Shown in pieces: positions 8,901 to 15,902 of a DNA stretch of 49,985 nucleotides (positions are counted from its first letter, which is position 1; the number at the start of each line of letters is the position of its first letter). The stretch spans positions 1 through 49,985 of the forward strand of contig PLDF01000366.1 in the NCBI GenBank assembly GCA_003135055.1, given 5' to 3'. Position numbers and translations under genes: made by a program. A model generated the notes under the pieces. The model had not been told where the DNA came from. It worked only from the letters and a program-made list of their open reading frames with translations, and did no database searches. Source of the stretch: Bryobacterales bacterium (GTDB lineage: Bacteria > Acidobacteriota > Terriglobia > Bryobacterales > Bryobacteraceae).

Positions 8901-9160
8901 TTACCAGCGCGCGCGCATCCTATAAGGCGAAGGCCATGGTCACCCACCGCATTCGCCCCATGATTGTGGATGGCAAGAAGATGTATCAGATCGGCATACC
9001 TATCCATTTCGGCTACCGCGGCATTCAGGAAGATGCCGGCCGAACCGCGCGATCTTTGACTAACTCGCTCTCGCCCACGGTCACCGACCCGAATGCCTAC
9101 ACGCCGGAGTTCAAGGGCTTTCTGGTTAAGCTGGAGAAAGCCGAGCTGGAGAAGGCCTAG
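5975..9160 (+). CDS. fdnG: Formate dehydrogenase major subunit, selenocysteine-containing
   Basis: Oxidises formate to CO2 at a molybdenum/tungsten bis-MGD centre in the periplasm. The gene reads through an in-frame TGA at 6551-6553 (codon 193), giving 1061 residues. Both flanks align with FdnG/FdoG: IENQARV before the TGA and HGPTVSSLGPTFGRGAMTN after it, matching the Sec196-His197 context of the E. coli enzyme. The N-terminus has a twin-arginine signal (NRRAFIK, AYAQ cleavage region). A [4Fe-4S] site follows (C47, C50, C54, C89). Downstream motifs such as LIMGGNPAENHP and VVDPRF are typical of the molybdopterin oxidoreductases. Conventional gene calling would split this into two ORFs. Expression needs selA, selB, selC and selD, none of which is in the window. 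Confidence 0.95.
6551..6582 (+). promoter_or_regulatory. UGA selenocysteine codon with bacterial SECIS hairpin
   Basis: UGA at 6551-6553 is followed after 11 nt by a stem GGTCTC(6565-6570)/GGGGCC(6577-6582), including two G-U pairs. The loop is CAGTTT, which contains the GU expected for SelB recognition. Spacing and position match the fdnG/fdhF-type SECIS. The codon after UGA is CAC (His), as in known formate dehydrogenases. Confidence 0.8.
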
Positions 9161-9165
9161 ACGCC

Positions 9166-10083
9166 ATGAGCAACGGACCGCTCCAGATCAAGGCCATTTC
9201 CGGGCACGCCGGCGCGTCTCCCGGCAAGAACACGTCGAGCGACTACGACGTCTGTAAGCTGATCGATGTCACTACCTGCATCGGATGCAAGGCTTGTGAA
9301 GTGGCTTGTCTCGAATGGAACGGCTATCCATTCCGCGAGACCATGTTCGATAACACCTATCAGACCATGCCCGACCTGGCGTGGAACTACTACAACCTGA
9401 TCCGCTTCAATGAGGACGTCGCCGAAGACGGTACGCTCAGTTGGCTGATGCGTAAAGACGGGTGCCTGCATTGCGCCGACCCCGGTTGTCTGCGCGCGTG
9501 TCCCGCCGATGGCGCCATCGTCCAGTACGCCAATGGGATCGTCGATTTTCAACAGGACAATTGCATCGGCTGCCAATATTGCGTGACAGGCTGTCCGTTC
9601 AATATTCCAAAGTTTAATCCGGTCACTAAGAAGGTTCATAAGTGTACGTTGTGCTCGGATCGGGTGGGTGCGGGCCTTGAGCCGGCCTGCGTGAAGGCCT
9701 GTCCCACCGGCTGTCTCCACTTCGGCAGCAAAGAAGACATGAAAGATATCGCGGAGAAACGCGCCGCGCAATTGCGCGAACACACGTCTCATGCCAATGC
9801 CGGCGTGTATGACCCCGCGGGTGTGGGCGGCACGCACGTGATCTACGTGTTGCACGATATCGAGCATCCGGAAAAGTACGGCGGCCTTCCCAAAAACCCG
9901 CAAATTCCAGTGCTGGTGCGCATCTGGAAGGGTCCCCTGAAGTGGTTGGGCAATCTGGCCATGGTGGCTGGCATTGTCGGCGTAGCCCATCATTTCCTCC
10001 GCTTTGGACCCAAGCGCATCGAACACGCGCCCAGAGAACCGGAGCCTCAAGAACCGGAACCCCAAGCCGGGAAGGTCAAGTGA
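9166..10083 (+). CDS. fdnH: Formate dehydrogenase iron-sulfur (beta) subunit
   Basis: 305 residues. Four [4Fe-4S] ferredoxin-type cysteine clusters carry electrons from FdnG to the membrane: CIGCKACEVAC, CLHCADPGCLRAC, CIGCQYCVTGC and the CTLC...CVKACPTGC pair. A single membrane helix near residue 260 (WLGNLAMVAGIVGVAHHFL) anchors it, as in FdnH/FdoH. The C-terminal tail is rich in Pro and Glu. It begins 5 nt after fdnG, with GGAG upstream, and its stop overlaps the GTG of the next gene. Confidence 0.93.
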   Translation: MSNGPLQIKAISGHAGASPGKNTSSDYDVCKLIDVTTCIGCKACEVACLEWNGYPFRETMFDNTYQTMPDLAWNYYNLIRFNEDVAEDGTLSWLMRKDGCLHCADPGCLRACPADGAIVQYANGIVDFQQDNCIGCQYCVTGCPFNIPKFNPVTKKVHKCTLCSDRVGAGLEPACVKACPTGCLHFGSKEDMKDIAEKRAAQLREHTSHANAGVYDPAGVGGTHVIYVLHDIEHPEKYGGLPKNPQIPVLVRIWKGPLKWLGNLAMVAGIVGVAHHFLRFGPKRIEHAPREPEPQEPEPQAGKVK

Positions 10084-10736
10084 GCATCGAAGCCATACCG
10101 CTTCAAGAAAGGATTGAGCGCTACTCGTTCGAGGAGCGCATCTGTCACTGGCTAACCGGGCTTTCTTATCTGTATTGCATGGCGACCGGCTTGGCGTTCT
10201 ACTCACCCTATCTGTTTTGGATCGCCACGGCACTCGGTGGCGGACCTACTTCGCGCTTTTGGCATCCATTCGTCGGGCTGGCGTTTGTGGCGGCCGCAAT
10301 GTGGATGCACCATATCTGGCGGCGCGACATGACGCTGACGGATTATGACCGTAAGTGGTTCGATAAGTCGAAGGATTACGTCGAAAACCGCGACGATCTG
10401 GTTCCTCCGCAATGGCGCTTCAACGGCGGACAGAAGGTGTTCTACTGGGCGATGTTCTATGGCGCGTTTCTGCTTCTGCTTTCAGGGCTGGTGATGTGGT
10501 TCCCCGAGTATGTGCCGTTCCAGTTGCGATGGGTTCGCCCGATCGTGATTATCGTTCATGAAGGCGCCGCCCTGATCACCATTGGCGCATTCATCATTCA
10601 CATCTACATGGGCGTATTCATGGTGCCGGGCAGCGTGACGGCGATGGTGACCGGCTTTGTATCGCGGGACTGGGCATGGACGCACCATCGGCTCTGGTAC
10701 CGGCAAGTGATGGGTAGACGCACCACCCGGAAATGA
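10080..10736 (+). CDS. fdnI: Formate dehydrogenase cytochrome b556 (gamma) subunit
   Basis: 218 residues starting at GTG 10080, which overlaps the TGA of the beta gene (GTGA). It has four membrane helices. H23 (ICHW), H62 (WHPF), H160 (IVHEG) and H174 (IIHIYM) are the expected ligands for two b-type haems that pass electrons to quinone. An earlier in-frame ATG at 9942 would overlap the beta gene deeply and add a non-membrane tail unlike the family, so it was rejected. Translational coupling with the beta gene and fdhE is likely. Confidence 0.92.
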   Translation: MSIEAIPLQERIERYSFEERICHWLTGLSYLYCMATGLAFYSPYLFWIATALGGGPTSRFWHPFVGLAFVAAAMWMHHIWRRDMTLTDYDRKWFDKSKDYVENRDDLVPPQWRFNGGQKVFYWAMFYGAFLLLLSGLVMWFPEYVPFQLRWVRPIVIIVHEGAALITIGAFIIHIYMGVFMVPGSVTAMVTGFVSRDWAWTHHRLWYRQVMGRRTTRK

Positions 10737-11500
10737 AGAGCGCCTATGATCGAAGGATCGCGCGGGCGCGGGAACTCGCGGCGCAGTTTCCGCAGAGCTC
10801 CAATGTGCTCGATTTCTACCAGCGCATCGCCTTGCTTCAGAAATTTGTCTTTGAAGGCCTGGCAGCAAGGGCCGACACCGATGTCCGCGCCGTGCTTCGC
10901 CACCTGCCGGCCCTAACGGACCTAATAAAAACGCACGGCCCAGCGAGGCTCGCAGAATACGCGGGCGCCGATCTGGGCAGCCGGATAGTCGCCTTCTGGG
11001 ATAGCGGAGCGAAAACCGCCGGTAACAAGAGTGACATCGAGAGTGGCATCGAGAGTGAGCCGCTATTCTTCGCCCGCGCGCTCCTGCAGCCTTACGCGGA
11101 ATGGCTCGTCACGCGCGGGAGTCCACCGCAGCAGACGCAAGAATCCGCCTGTCCGTTCTGCGGCGGGAGACCGGTGGCGGGCGTCTTGCGCGGCGAAGGC
11201 GATGGCGCAAAGCGCAGCCTGATCTGCTCGCTGTGCGCAACCGAATGGCAGTATCGCCGGATCGTGTGCCCGAACTGCGGCGAGCGGAATAAGGACCAGT
11301 TACCAGTCTATATAGCGGCCGAGATCGATTACGTCCGCGTCGAAGCGTGCGACGTATGCAAGACCTATATCAAATCGGTCGATCTTACCAGAAACGGCCA
11401 TGCCATTCCGGCAGTGGATGAGTTAGCTACGGTCGCGCTCAATATCTGGGCGGACGAGCACGGCTATGTAAAGCTAGAGACCAACCTGCTGGGCATGTAG
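10733..11500 (+). CDS. fdhE: Formate dehydrogenase accessory protein FdhE
   Basis: 255 residues, overlapping the gamma gene by ATGA. The C-terminal half has four CxxC pairs (C140/C143, C165/C168, C179/C182, C206/C209) forming the rubredoxin-like iron-binding modules of FdhE. In E. coli FdhE binds the Tat-exported catalytic subunits and is needed for their activity. The order GHI-fdhE equals that of the E. coli fdo operon, which supports one functional unit. Confidence 0.92.
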   Translation: MKSAYDRRIARARELAAQFPQSSNVLDFYQRIALLQKFVFEGLAARADTDVRAVLRHLPALTDLIKTHGPARLAEYAGADLGSRIVAFWDSGAKTAGNKSDIESGIESEPLFFARALLQPYAEWLVTRGSPPQQTQESACPFCGGRPVAGVLRGEGDGAKRSLICSLCATEWQYRRIVCPNCGERNKDQLPVYIAAEIDYVRVEACDVCKTYIKSVDLTRNGHAIPAVDELATVALNIWADEHGYVKLETNLLGM

Positions 11501-11646
11501 CAACTGGCCGTTGTGGGGCAGGTTGGCCGTCAACCGCGCTTGTCGTATCGGGCACGCGACTTGAAAGTTGTGGATTGCCGCTTGCGATGCACGACACTCA
11601 CGGAGTGAGAGTTAGACCGTTCTCTGCTTACCGAATCGTCGAATGC
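11501..11646. other. Convergent intergenic region after fdhE
   Basis: It contains short GC-rich stretches, including GTGGGGCAGG, which resembles one arm of the hairpin repeats. No clear U-tracted terminator is visible. Confidence 0.3.
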
Positions 11647-12000
11647 TCACATCCCCGGCATTGGAACGCACTCGAGAATCTGCATAGAGGCGCCGGGCAT
11701 GTGGAAGTGGGGGTGATCCTTCATTAGGGCTACGGCCTCTTCGAGGGACCCCGCCTGAAGCAAGGTGTAGCCGGTAATGGAAGTCTTGCCCGGGGCGCCG
11801 GATCCTCCCGCCACCGTGGTCGACTTGTCAAGAGGTGCGCCAAGGTCGACGACCGCGCCGCCGCACTTCTCGTGCCATGCCCGCCATGCTGCCATACCCG
11901 CCGCCATTTGCTCCGGCGTGGACTTGGAGAACATTTCCGAGACGTAGATACCACTGGTCAATGCGGCTTCCGACCGATACAACACAAGATATTTATTCAT
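11647..12000 (-). CDS. YCII/DGPF-domain protein
   Basis: 117 residues starting MNKYLVLYRSEAALTSG. The small alpha/beta YCII (dimeric ferredoxin-like) fold is suggested by the start, by the middle WRAWHEKCGGAVVDLGAPL, and by the end GYTLLQAGSLEEAVALMKDHPHF. YCII proteins are often encoded near ECF sigma factors and may bind small ligands, but none is adjacent. Upstream in-frame ATGs (up to 12183) run through a hairpin repeat and are unlikely starts. Confidence 0.82.
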   Translation of the reverse strand: MNKYLVLYRSEAALTSGIYVSEMFSKSTPEQMAAGMAAWRAWHEKCGGAVVDLGAPLDKSTTVAGGSGAPGKTSITGYTLLQAGSLEEAVALMKDHPHFHMPGASMQILECVPMPGM

Positions 12001-12108
12001 AGGCGTCAAAACATCATAAGACACTTCTTCGAAGGCCACATACTTGCGGTTGCCAAGTTGCCGGGAGTGCCTAACGGGGCTGGGGAATAATCGCCGAGAT
12101 CCCGGGTT

Positions 12109-12181
12109 GACAGACGAAAGCGTCTGTCCCACTTTGATGCGCATGGGTTGCATTTTTGTGGGGCAGGCGCTTTCGCCTGCC
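12109..12181. repeat. Paired hairpin repeats (REP-like)
   Basis: GACAGACG(12109-12116)/CGTCTGTC(12121-12128) with an AAAG loop. A second hairpin GGCAGGCG(12162-12169)/CGCCTGCC(12174-12181) points the other way. CCCAC and GTGGGG between them can also pair, so the whole 73 bp folds as a two-headed structure. Confidence 0.75.
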
Positions 12182-12454
12182 AAGTGCGACTGAGCCCGAA
12201 ATCCCCGAAACGGTTAAGCACCCCGCTGCCGATATCGAGGGCGACCGCAGGGACGCGACTTGCGTGACGGGGATCGGTCTGTTGGGCTGGTACGAGGGGG
12301 AGAGCCCGCAGACGGTCGTATCTAATTCTTTGACCGAACGGAGTGACAACGCGTTATTGGCCGTTCTCGCACTCCTTGGCCAAGGGCGGGACGCCCTCTC
12401 AGACTCCTCAACGGGATGAGAGATCTTATCGCGATGACAGAGCCGCGGCGGAAC
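12182..12454. other. Intergenic region
   Basis: No supported gene. Only short unsupported readings occur, and the GC content is normal for the window. Confidence 0.3.
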
Positions 12455-13813
12455 TCACGCCACCGTGGGCAAGCCTGCCAGCGCCATCGCGATCTCCTCC
12501 GCCGGATAGTCGTAGTTCTGCAACTTCCCCGCCTGATAATCGATGTACGATTGCATGTCGAAATGCCCGTGCCCGGAGAGATTAAAAAGAATCGTCCGCT
12601 GCTTTCCTTCTTGCTTGGCGCGCAGGGCTTCGCTTATCGCCCCGGCGACGGCGTGGTTGGCTTCAGGCGCCGGAATGATGCCCTCTGCGCGGGCAAATTG
12701 AATCCCAGCGGCAAAGGCATCCAGTTGCTGCACCGCGCTGGCTTCAATCAATCCCAGATCCATGACGTGCGATACCAGCGGAGCCATGCCGTGGTAGCGC
12801 AACCCGCCCGCATGAATTCCCGGAGGAATGAAACTGCTGCCCAGCGTGTGCATTTTGACCAGCGGCGTTAAATGTCCGGTATCGGCGAAGTCATACGTGA
12901 ATTTGCCCTTGGTCAAGCTGGGGCAAGCAGCGGGTTCGACGGCGACCACGTGCGCCTGGCATTGGCCCCTGATCTTGCGCCCGAGATACGGCATCGCCAA
13001 GCCTGCAAAGTTCGATCCGCCGCCCGTGCAACCGATAATCACGTCGGGTTCATCGCCCGCCAGAGCCATCTGCTCCATGGCCTCCAGCCCGATCACGGTC
13101 TGGTGCAGCAGTACGTGATTCAAAAAGCTGCCGAGCGCGTACTTGGTGTGCGGGTCCTTCGCAGCCGCTTCCACAGCCTCGGAAATGGCGATGCCCAGCG
13201 AACCATTCGATTGCGGATTTTGCGCCAGAATGGCGCGGCCCGACTCCGTCTCGTCGCTCGGGCTAGCGGTGACGGAGGCTCCGAAAACTTCCATCAGAGC
13301 GCGGCGGTAGGGCTTCTGGTCATAGCTGACCCGCACCATATAAACTTTGCATTCCAAACCGAAGAACGCGCAGGCCATCGCCAGAGCCGAGCCCCACTGG
13401 CCTGCTCCCGTTTCCGTTATAAGGCGCTTAGCGCCTTCCTTCTTGTTGTAATAAGCTTGCGCGACAGCGGTGTTTGGCTTATGCGAACCCGCCGGGCTCA
13501 CACCTTCGTACTTGTAATAAATTCGCGCCGGCGTATCGAGGACTTTCTCCAGACGGCGCGCTCGAAATAGCGGTGAAGGGCGCCACTGCGCGTACACTTG
13601 CCGCACCTCTTCGGGGATCTCGATCTCGCGCTCGGTGCTGACCTCCTGAAGAATCAGGCTCATCGGAAACAGGGGAGTCAGATCGTCGGGTCCGATGGGT
13701 TTCAGCGTGCCCGGGTGCAAGACAGGCGCCAAAGGCTTTGGGAGATCCGGTTGGATGTTGTACCAGGCTTGCGGGATGCGGCTCTGCGGGAGGCGGTATT
13801 GGATCGGGTCCAT
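12455..13813 (-). CDS. trpB: Tryptophan synthase beta chain, TrpB2 type
   Basis: 452 residues from the ATG at 13813. Fold-type II PLP enzyme; it condenses indole with serine to tryptophan. The PLP lysine lies in AGSHKPNTA. The phosphate loop is [11 protein letters not shown] and the C-terminus has [10 protein letters not shown]. The long N-terminal extension with [15 protein letters not shown] and the overall length are typical of the TrpB2 subfamily, which often lacks a partnering trpA nearby, as here. A TAGAAT hexamer 7 nt before this ATG supports the start; another in-frame ATG lies 9 nt upstream at 13822. TrpB2 may act as an indole-salvage enzyme. Confidence 0.92.
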   Translation of the reverse strand: MDPIQYRLPQSRIPQAWYNIQPDLPKPLAPVLHPGTLKPIGPDDLTPLFPMSLILQEVSTEREIEIPEEVRQVYAQWRPSPLFRARRLEKVLDTPARIYYKYEGVSPAGSHKPNTAVAQAYYNKKEGAKRLITETGAGQWGSALAMACAFFGLECKVYMVRVSYDQKPYRRALMEVFGASVTASPSDETESGRAILAQNPQSNGSLGIAISEAVEAAAKDPHTKYALGSFLNHVLLHQTVIGLEAMEQMALAGDEPDVIIGCTGGGSNFAGLAMPYLGRKIRGQCQAHVVAVEPAACPSLTKGKFTYDFADTGHLTPLVKMHTLGSSFIPPGIHAGGLRYHGMAPLVSHVMDLGLIEASAVQQLDAFAAGIQFARAEGIIPAPEANHAVAGAISEALRAKQEGKQRTILFNLSGHGHFDMQSYIDYQAGKLQNYDYPAEEIAMALAGLPTVA

Positions 13814-13820
13814 GCGGTAC

Positions 13821-13826
13821 ATTCTA
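13821..13826 (-). promoter_or_regulatory. -10 box of trpB2
   Basis: TAGAAT on the minus strand ends 7 nt before ATG 13813. No Shine-Dalgarno is present, so a leaderless transcript is predicted. Confidence 0.4.
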
Positions 13827-14252
13827 CCAGCGGCGTGGGCAAAGACTACTTCTGGCGGCGACATCGGGTTTGCGCCGGTCGCCGCTCCGAACCGTAGCCC
13901 TCCTTGGCGGTTTGGCCCGGTGCGCCGATGGTGCTCGAACGCATGTACTCGTAAACGCAATCAACCGGTGTTGTTCGTCTCCCGAAGAACCGACCTTCAC
14001 CGCCCCCGCATGGGATGATGCGCGATAGAACTTCACGCCCTCAGCCGCCTCAAGCAGCCGGTGAAATGCGAGCGCATCAAATTCGACTTGTCGTTCCCGA
14101 TCCTACTGGTGCTACTGTGGGCAAGTATGCTCCCGACTCGGCAGTTCGCAGCCGCCTGGAAGAGCAGCCCCGAGACTCTGCAACGGGCCGCGTGCACAGG
14201 ATTGAAACGCGAGTGAGGCATAGAAGAACGAAGGAACGGAGACGGAACCGCT
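13827..14252. other. Intergenic region between trpB2 and trmO
   Basis: About 420 bp. Short readings in several frames have no recognisable motif, and no tRNA or rRNA was seen. The regulatory region for both divergent genes must lie here. Confidence 0.3.
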
Positions 14253-14708
14253 ATGTTGTCGATGCAGCCTATCGGGTATGTAAGAAGCCCTTACAGGAAT
14301 ACTCAGGAGATTCCGAAGGGGTTAGGCGCAAAGCACGAGGCAGAAGGATCTCTTGAGATACGGTCGGAACTTGAGCCCGGCCTCACGGATATTGAAGGCT
14401 TTTCTCACCTGTTCGTCATTTGGGCATTCGATCGGTCCGAAGGATGCAAGCTCGTGGGAACGCCGCCGACCGACGATCGGCCGCACGGCGTATTCGCGAC
14501 CCGCTCACCGCGACGTCCGAATCCGATCGGGTTAACTGTGGTCGAACTGTTGTGCCGGGAGGGTCCGGTCCTCCGCGTCCGTGGCATCGACATGCTTGAG
14601 GGAACCCCGATTCTCGACATCAAGCCGTATCTTTCAAACGTTCCGCGGGAACGGCTACGGCGCGGGTGGCTCGCGGAAGCCGAAGCGCGTAACGGAGAGA
14701 GACCGTAG
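14253..14708 (+). CDS. trmO: tRNA (N6-threonylcarbamoyladenosine37) methyltransferase, TrmO/TsaA family
   Basis: 151 residues covering the TsaA-like beta-barrel that uses SAM to methylate t6A37 of tRNA in known members. Characteristic parts are QPIGYVRSPY at the start, IEGFSHLFVIWAFDRSEG, GVFATRSPRRPNPIGLTVVEL, and IDMLEGTPILDIKPYL. The family's C-terminal small domain is missing, so this is the short form found in many bacteria and archaea. GGAGACGG upstream is a fair ribosome-binding site. Confidence 0.9.
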   Translation: MLSMQPIGYVRSPYRNTQEIPKGLGAKHEAEGSLEIRSELEPGLTDIEGFSHLFVIWAFDRSEGCKLVGTPPTDDRPHGVFATRSPRRPNPIGLTVVELLCREGPVLRVRGIDMLEGTPILDIKPYLSNVPRERLRRGWLAEAEARNGERP

Positions 14709-15183
14709 CACGAGCGCGGCATCCCGCGGGGGCGCTGCAGCGCCTAGCCCCAATACTGTTCACTTAGCCTTAATTAATGCAGGCGAATCAAATCGTAACG
14801 CACGCACTCATGCGACGCACTCATGCGCGCCACACACACTCATGTGAACGCGCTTCGACTCGATCCAAGACCGTCTTTTCCCGGCCCCTCTAAAAGCTAT
14901 CCCCCAGACTCGGAGGCGTTAAGTGAACAGTTATTGCGCCTGGACCTCCATCGGTGATTAGAATAGGTCGGGGCCGGCTTCCGCTTCCGGCGATGTCGCT
15001 GCGGAGCCTGAATTCCGCCGAGGAATCGAGAAGAGCGTGAATGCGTATTCGCCCTTGAGACGCCGCGTGCGCCTGGAACGGCACACCCCCTGCCGGGGCC
15101 TTCCGAGACGCAGTGCTCAAGCCCTTCGAAGATCCTTTAGAATAACAACCGGAGGGCTTCGGCCGTTCGCTGGTTCTAAACGC
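14709..15183. other. Intergenic region with short direct repeats
   Basis: ACGCACTCATG recurs near 14803-14830, with a related ACACACTCATG near 14833, giving an imperfect tandem. A TAGAAT hexamer near 15138 might serve the downstream LexA-like gene. No gene is supported. Confidence 0.35.
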
Positions 15184-15744
15184 ATGGGCAGACCAACAAC
15201 ATTGCTCGAAGGGTTATGCGGCCACGCGCTGTCACTCGGCGCTCAATCGATTGCGGTGGAGTACAAAGACAGCCGGGAATGGGTGGTCGCCCACAAAGGC
15301 GGCATCGGCATCGGGATCGCGAACTACACAAGGTCCAGCGCCGATGCGAAAGAATTGCGCGGGAACCTCTACGCCGCTGCCAAAAAGCCCGTTCGAACCG
15401 TTTTCGGCGGCCAGGTCTACATTCTCAAAGTCCGCGTCTTCGACAGTTTTGGCGAGGACGCCTTCAAGGTAAGCATAGATCCCGCGGCAAAGCTCGATCC
15501 GTCAATTGCACCGTCATTCACTGCAAAACAGGGTCAATATCTGGCCTTCATCTACAACTACGCCAAGATCCACCGCCAGGCTCCGGCAGAGTCGGACATG
15601 GAGCGGCACTTCCAGGTTTCCCCGCCTTCGATTCACGACATGATCAAGACCCTGGAGCGCAACGGCCTCATCGAAAGAACCCCTGGGCAGGCCCGATCCA
15701 TTCGCCTCCTTGTACTACCGGAGCACCTGCCGCGATTGGAGTAG
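15184..15744 (+). CDS. LexA-type winged-helix DNA-binding protein with novel N-terminal region
   Basis: 186 residues. Residues from about 110 on (FTAKQGQYLAFIYNYAKIH, then SPPSIHDMIKTLERNGLIER) match the LexA DNA-binding winged helix, including the recognition helix. There is no serine/lysine self-cleavage domain. Instead the first 105 residues form an alpha/beta region I do not recognise, with GGIGIGIANY and VYILKVRVFDSFGEDAFKV. The domain order is the reverse of LexA, where the HTH is N-terminal. An in-frame ATG further upstream (15037) would add a low-complexity basic leader, so 15184 is preferred. No partner gene is adjacent. Confidence 0.75.
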   Translation: MGRPTTLLEGLCGHALSLGAQSIAVEYKDSREWVVAHKGGIGIGIANYTRSSADAKELRGNLYAAAKKPVRTVFGGQVYILKVRVFDSFGEDAFKVSIDPAAKLDPSIAPSFTAKQGQYLAFIYNYAKIHRQAPAESDMERHFQVSPPSIHDMIKTLERNGLIERTPGQARSIRLLVLPEHLPRLE

Positions 15745-15902
15745 GCCGGCGCCGCGACGGGTTAGCCGGTTGCCGGACGGCGAACGAAAGCGCGTCGAGC
15801 CCATGGCGGCGCAGCGCCTTCTAGCCGCAGCGCCAGCCGCACGGCATTCGCCGCCCCGGTGCGTGGCCGGCCGTGAAGAATTCTGGCGCGGCCGCTGCAA
15901 GT

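Noticed and set aside
6575..9160. Separate gene for a second molybdopterin oxidoreductase starting MGPTFGRGAMTNGW
   Set aside because: It is in frame with the upstream part across one TGA at the known Sec position, and its start lies in the middle of a conserved motif.
9942..10736. Long start for the cytochrome b subunit
   Set aside because: It would overlap the beta subunit gene by 142 nt and add a non-conserved leader; GTG 10080 gives the family-typical N-terminus and a GTGA overlap.
14797..14845. CRISPR-like short repeats (ACGCACTCATG)
   Set aside because: Units are about 11-15 bp, few, irregular and without spacers of constant length.
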